DNA of 7,140 nt, taken from assembly GCA_021203115.1 (NCBI GenBank), contig JAJQBV010000175.1:1-7140 (forward strand). Reading direction: 5' to 3'. This document shows, piece after piece, positions 6,491 through 7,140 of this stretch. A program made the position numbers and the translations under genes. The DNA is from Clostridiales bacterium (GTDB taxonomy: Bacteria > Bacillota > Clostridia > Lachnospirales > Lachnospiraceae). The notes beneath the pieces were generated by a model, which saw only the letters and a program-made list of their open reading frames with translations, was not told where the DNA came from and did not search any database. Every line of letters begins with the position of its first letter. Position 1 is the stretch's first letter.

Positions 6491-7140
6491 ATGGATAACA
6501 AGACCATTCAGGTAAAGCTGGCGGAATACAAAGGAATCGAAGTCCGAAAACGCGAGGTTACCGTGACAGAGCAGGAGATTTTGTCCGAGATGGAGCGCGC
6601 CCGCACCTACGCCTCCACGACGGAGGACAAATCGGACGGCTCTGCCGTTATGGGCGATCAGGCCGTGATTGATTTTGTCGGATACATTGACGATACACCG
6701 TTTGAGGGCGGCGACGGGCAGGATTTCCCGCTGACGCTGGGATCCAATACCTTTATTCCCGGATTTGAGGAGCAGCTGGACGGCGCGAAGGTGGGCGATC
6801 AGGTGGATGTGCGGGTTTCCTTTCCGGAGAATTACCATGCGAAGGAGTATGCCGGCAGGGAGGCTGTTTTTAAGGTGACGGTCAAATCGCTCCGCGCTAC
6901 GCTGGTTCCGGAACTCTCGGACGAGGTGGTTGCCCGGATTTCTCCCTGCAGGACAGTGGAAGAATTCCGGGGCTATGTGGAGAAACAGATCCGGGATTAC
7001 AAAGCGGACCAGATTCTTCAGGAAAAAGAGAATGAGGCGCTGACGTAAGTGGTGGAGGGATCGGAGTTCAATGTCCCTCAGGAGCTTGTTGTGGAGCGGG
7101 CGGCGATTTTGAAAAATAATCTGCTCTTGCAGCTGCAGAA
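6491..7140 (+). pseudogene. Trigger-factor-like FKBP prolyl isomerase, interrupted by in-frame TAA at 7046-7048 and cut by the window end
   Basis: The first 185 codons run from an ATG with a good AAGGAG (6479-6484, 6 nt spacing). A short linker (VTVTEQEILSEMERAR) is followed by an FKBP-type peptidyl-prolyl isomerase domain (about 50-137; DFVGYIDDTPFEGG, FIPGFEEQL, VSFPENYHAKEYAG). Then begins the helical chaperone domain of trigger factor (LVPELSDEVVARI onward). TAA at 7046 ends this frame after NEALT. The very same frame continues without another stop to 7140, reading VVEGSEFNVPQELVVERAA, which matches the next piece of the trigger factor C-terminal domain. The stop therefore probably lies inside a gene and replaces a lysine or similar residue. 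The N-terminal ribosome-binding domain of true trigger factor is absent, and there is no room for it after ruvB, so this is a paralogue-type folding protein. The true 3' end lies outside the window. Confidence 0.8.

Noticed and set aside
751..7048. Alternative genetic code in which TAA is sense
   Set aside because: Several intact genes in the window end at TAA at their expected family length, including ruvA and the YugP-like peptidase, so TAA works as a stop here.

Overview
The window looks like a piece of a low-to-mid GC Firmicutes chromosome, most likely a gut Clostridia of the Lachnospiraceae type. This is inferred from the protein families: a DUF6483 protein, a YugP-like zinc peptidase, a free-standing membrane-anchored NusG domain II protein, MiaB with a Firmicutes-style N-terminal extension, and an AAA/DUF4143 ATPase. 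Purine-rich Shine-Dalgarno sites and sigmaA-type promoters agree. No species can be named from the sequence alone.

Left part (1-2665, AT-richer, accessory in flavour). Bases 1-204 hold no gene. They carry an AT-rich pair of 20-bp direct repeats (71-90 and 103-122) directly upstream of a strong sigmaA promoter (-35 at 124, -10 at 147). That promoter drives an AAA_14/DUF4143/PD-(D/E)XK-type ATPase gene (205-1506), which is split by one in-frame TAA at 751. A small DUF6483 gene (1578-1949) follows. It converges, with overlapping stop codons, on a minus-strand YugP-like zinc metallopeptidase gene (1946-2665).

Right part (2710-7140, GC-richer, housekeeping). A divergent promoter region separates the peptidase from a plus-strand gene run: miaB, a NusG domain II protein, ruvA, ruvB and a trigger-factor-like FKBP prolyl isomerase. 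The miaB promoter has an extended -10 and is followed within a few bases by a perfect 14-bp palindrome, placed like an operator or a 5'-leader hairpin. Gaps between genes are 32-80 nt and no convincing terminator is visible, so the run is probably co-transcribed. Its genes serve tRNA modification at A37 (MiaB), Holliday-junction branch migration (RuvAB) and protein folding (the isomerase). The last gene lacks the ribosome-binding domain of trigger factor. It is interrupted by an in-frame TAA at 7046, after which homologous coding continues to the window edge.

The most notable point is that two of the seven genes are each broken by one TAA codon in a nearly identical context (TAAGTGATG and TAAGTGGTG), with everything else intact. 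TAA is a genuine terminator elsewhere in the window, so genome-wide recoding is unlikely. Fresh nonsense mutations, readthrough or sequence error remain open. I see no CRISPR array, tRNA, rRNA, insertion sequence or obvious new defence system.
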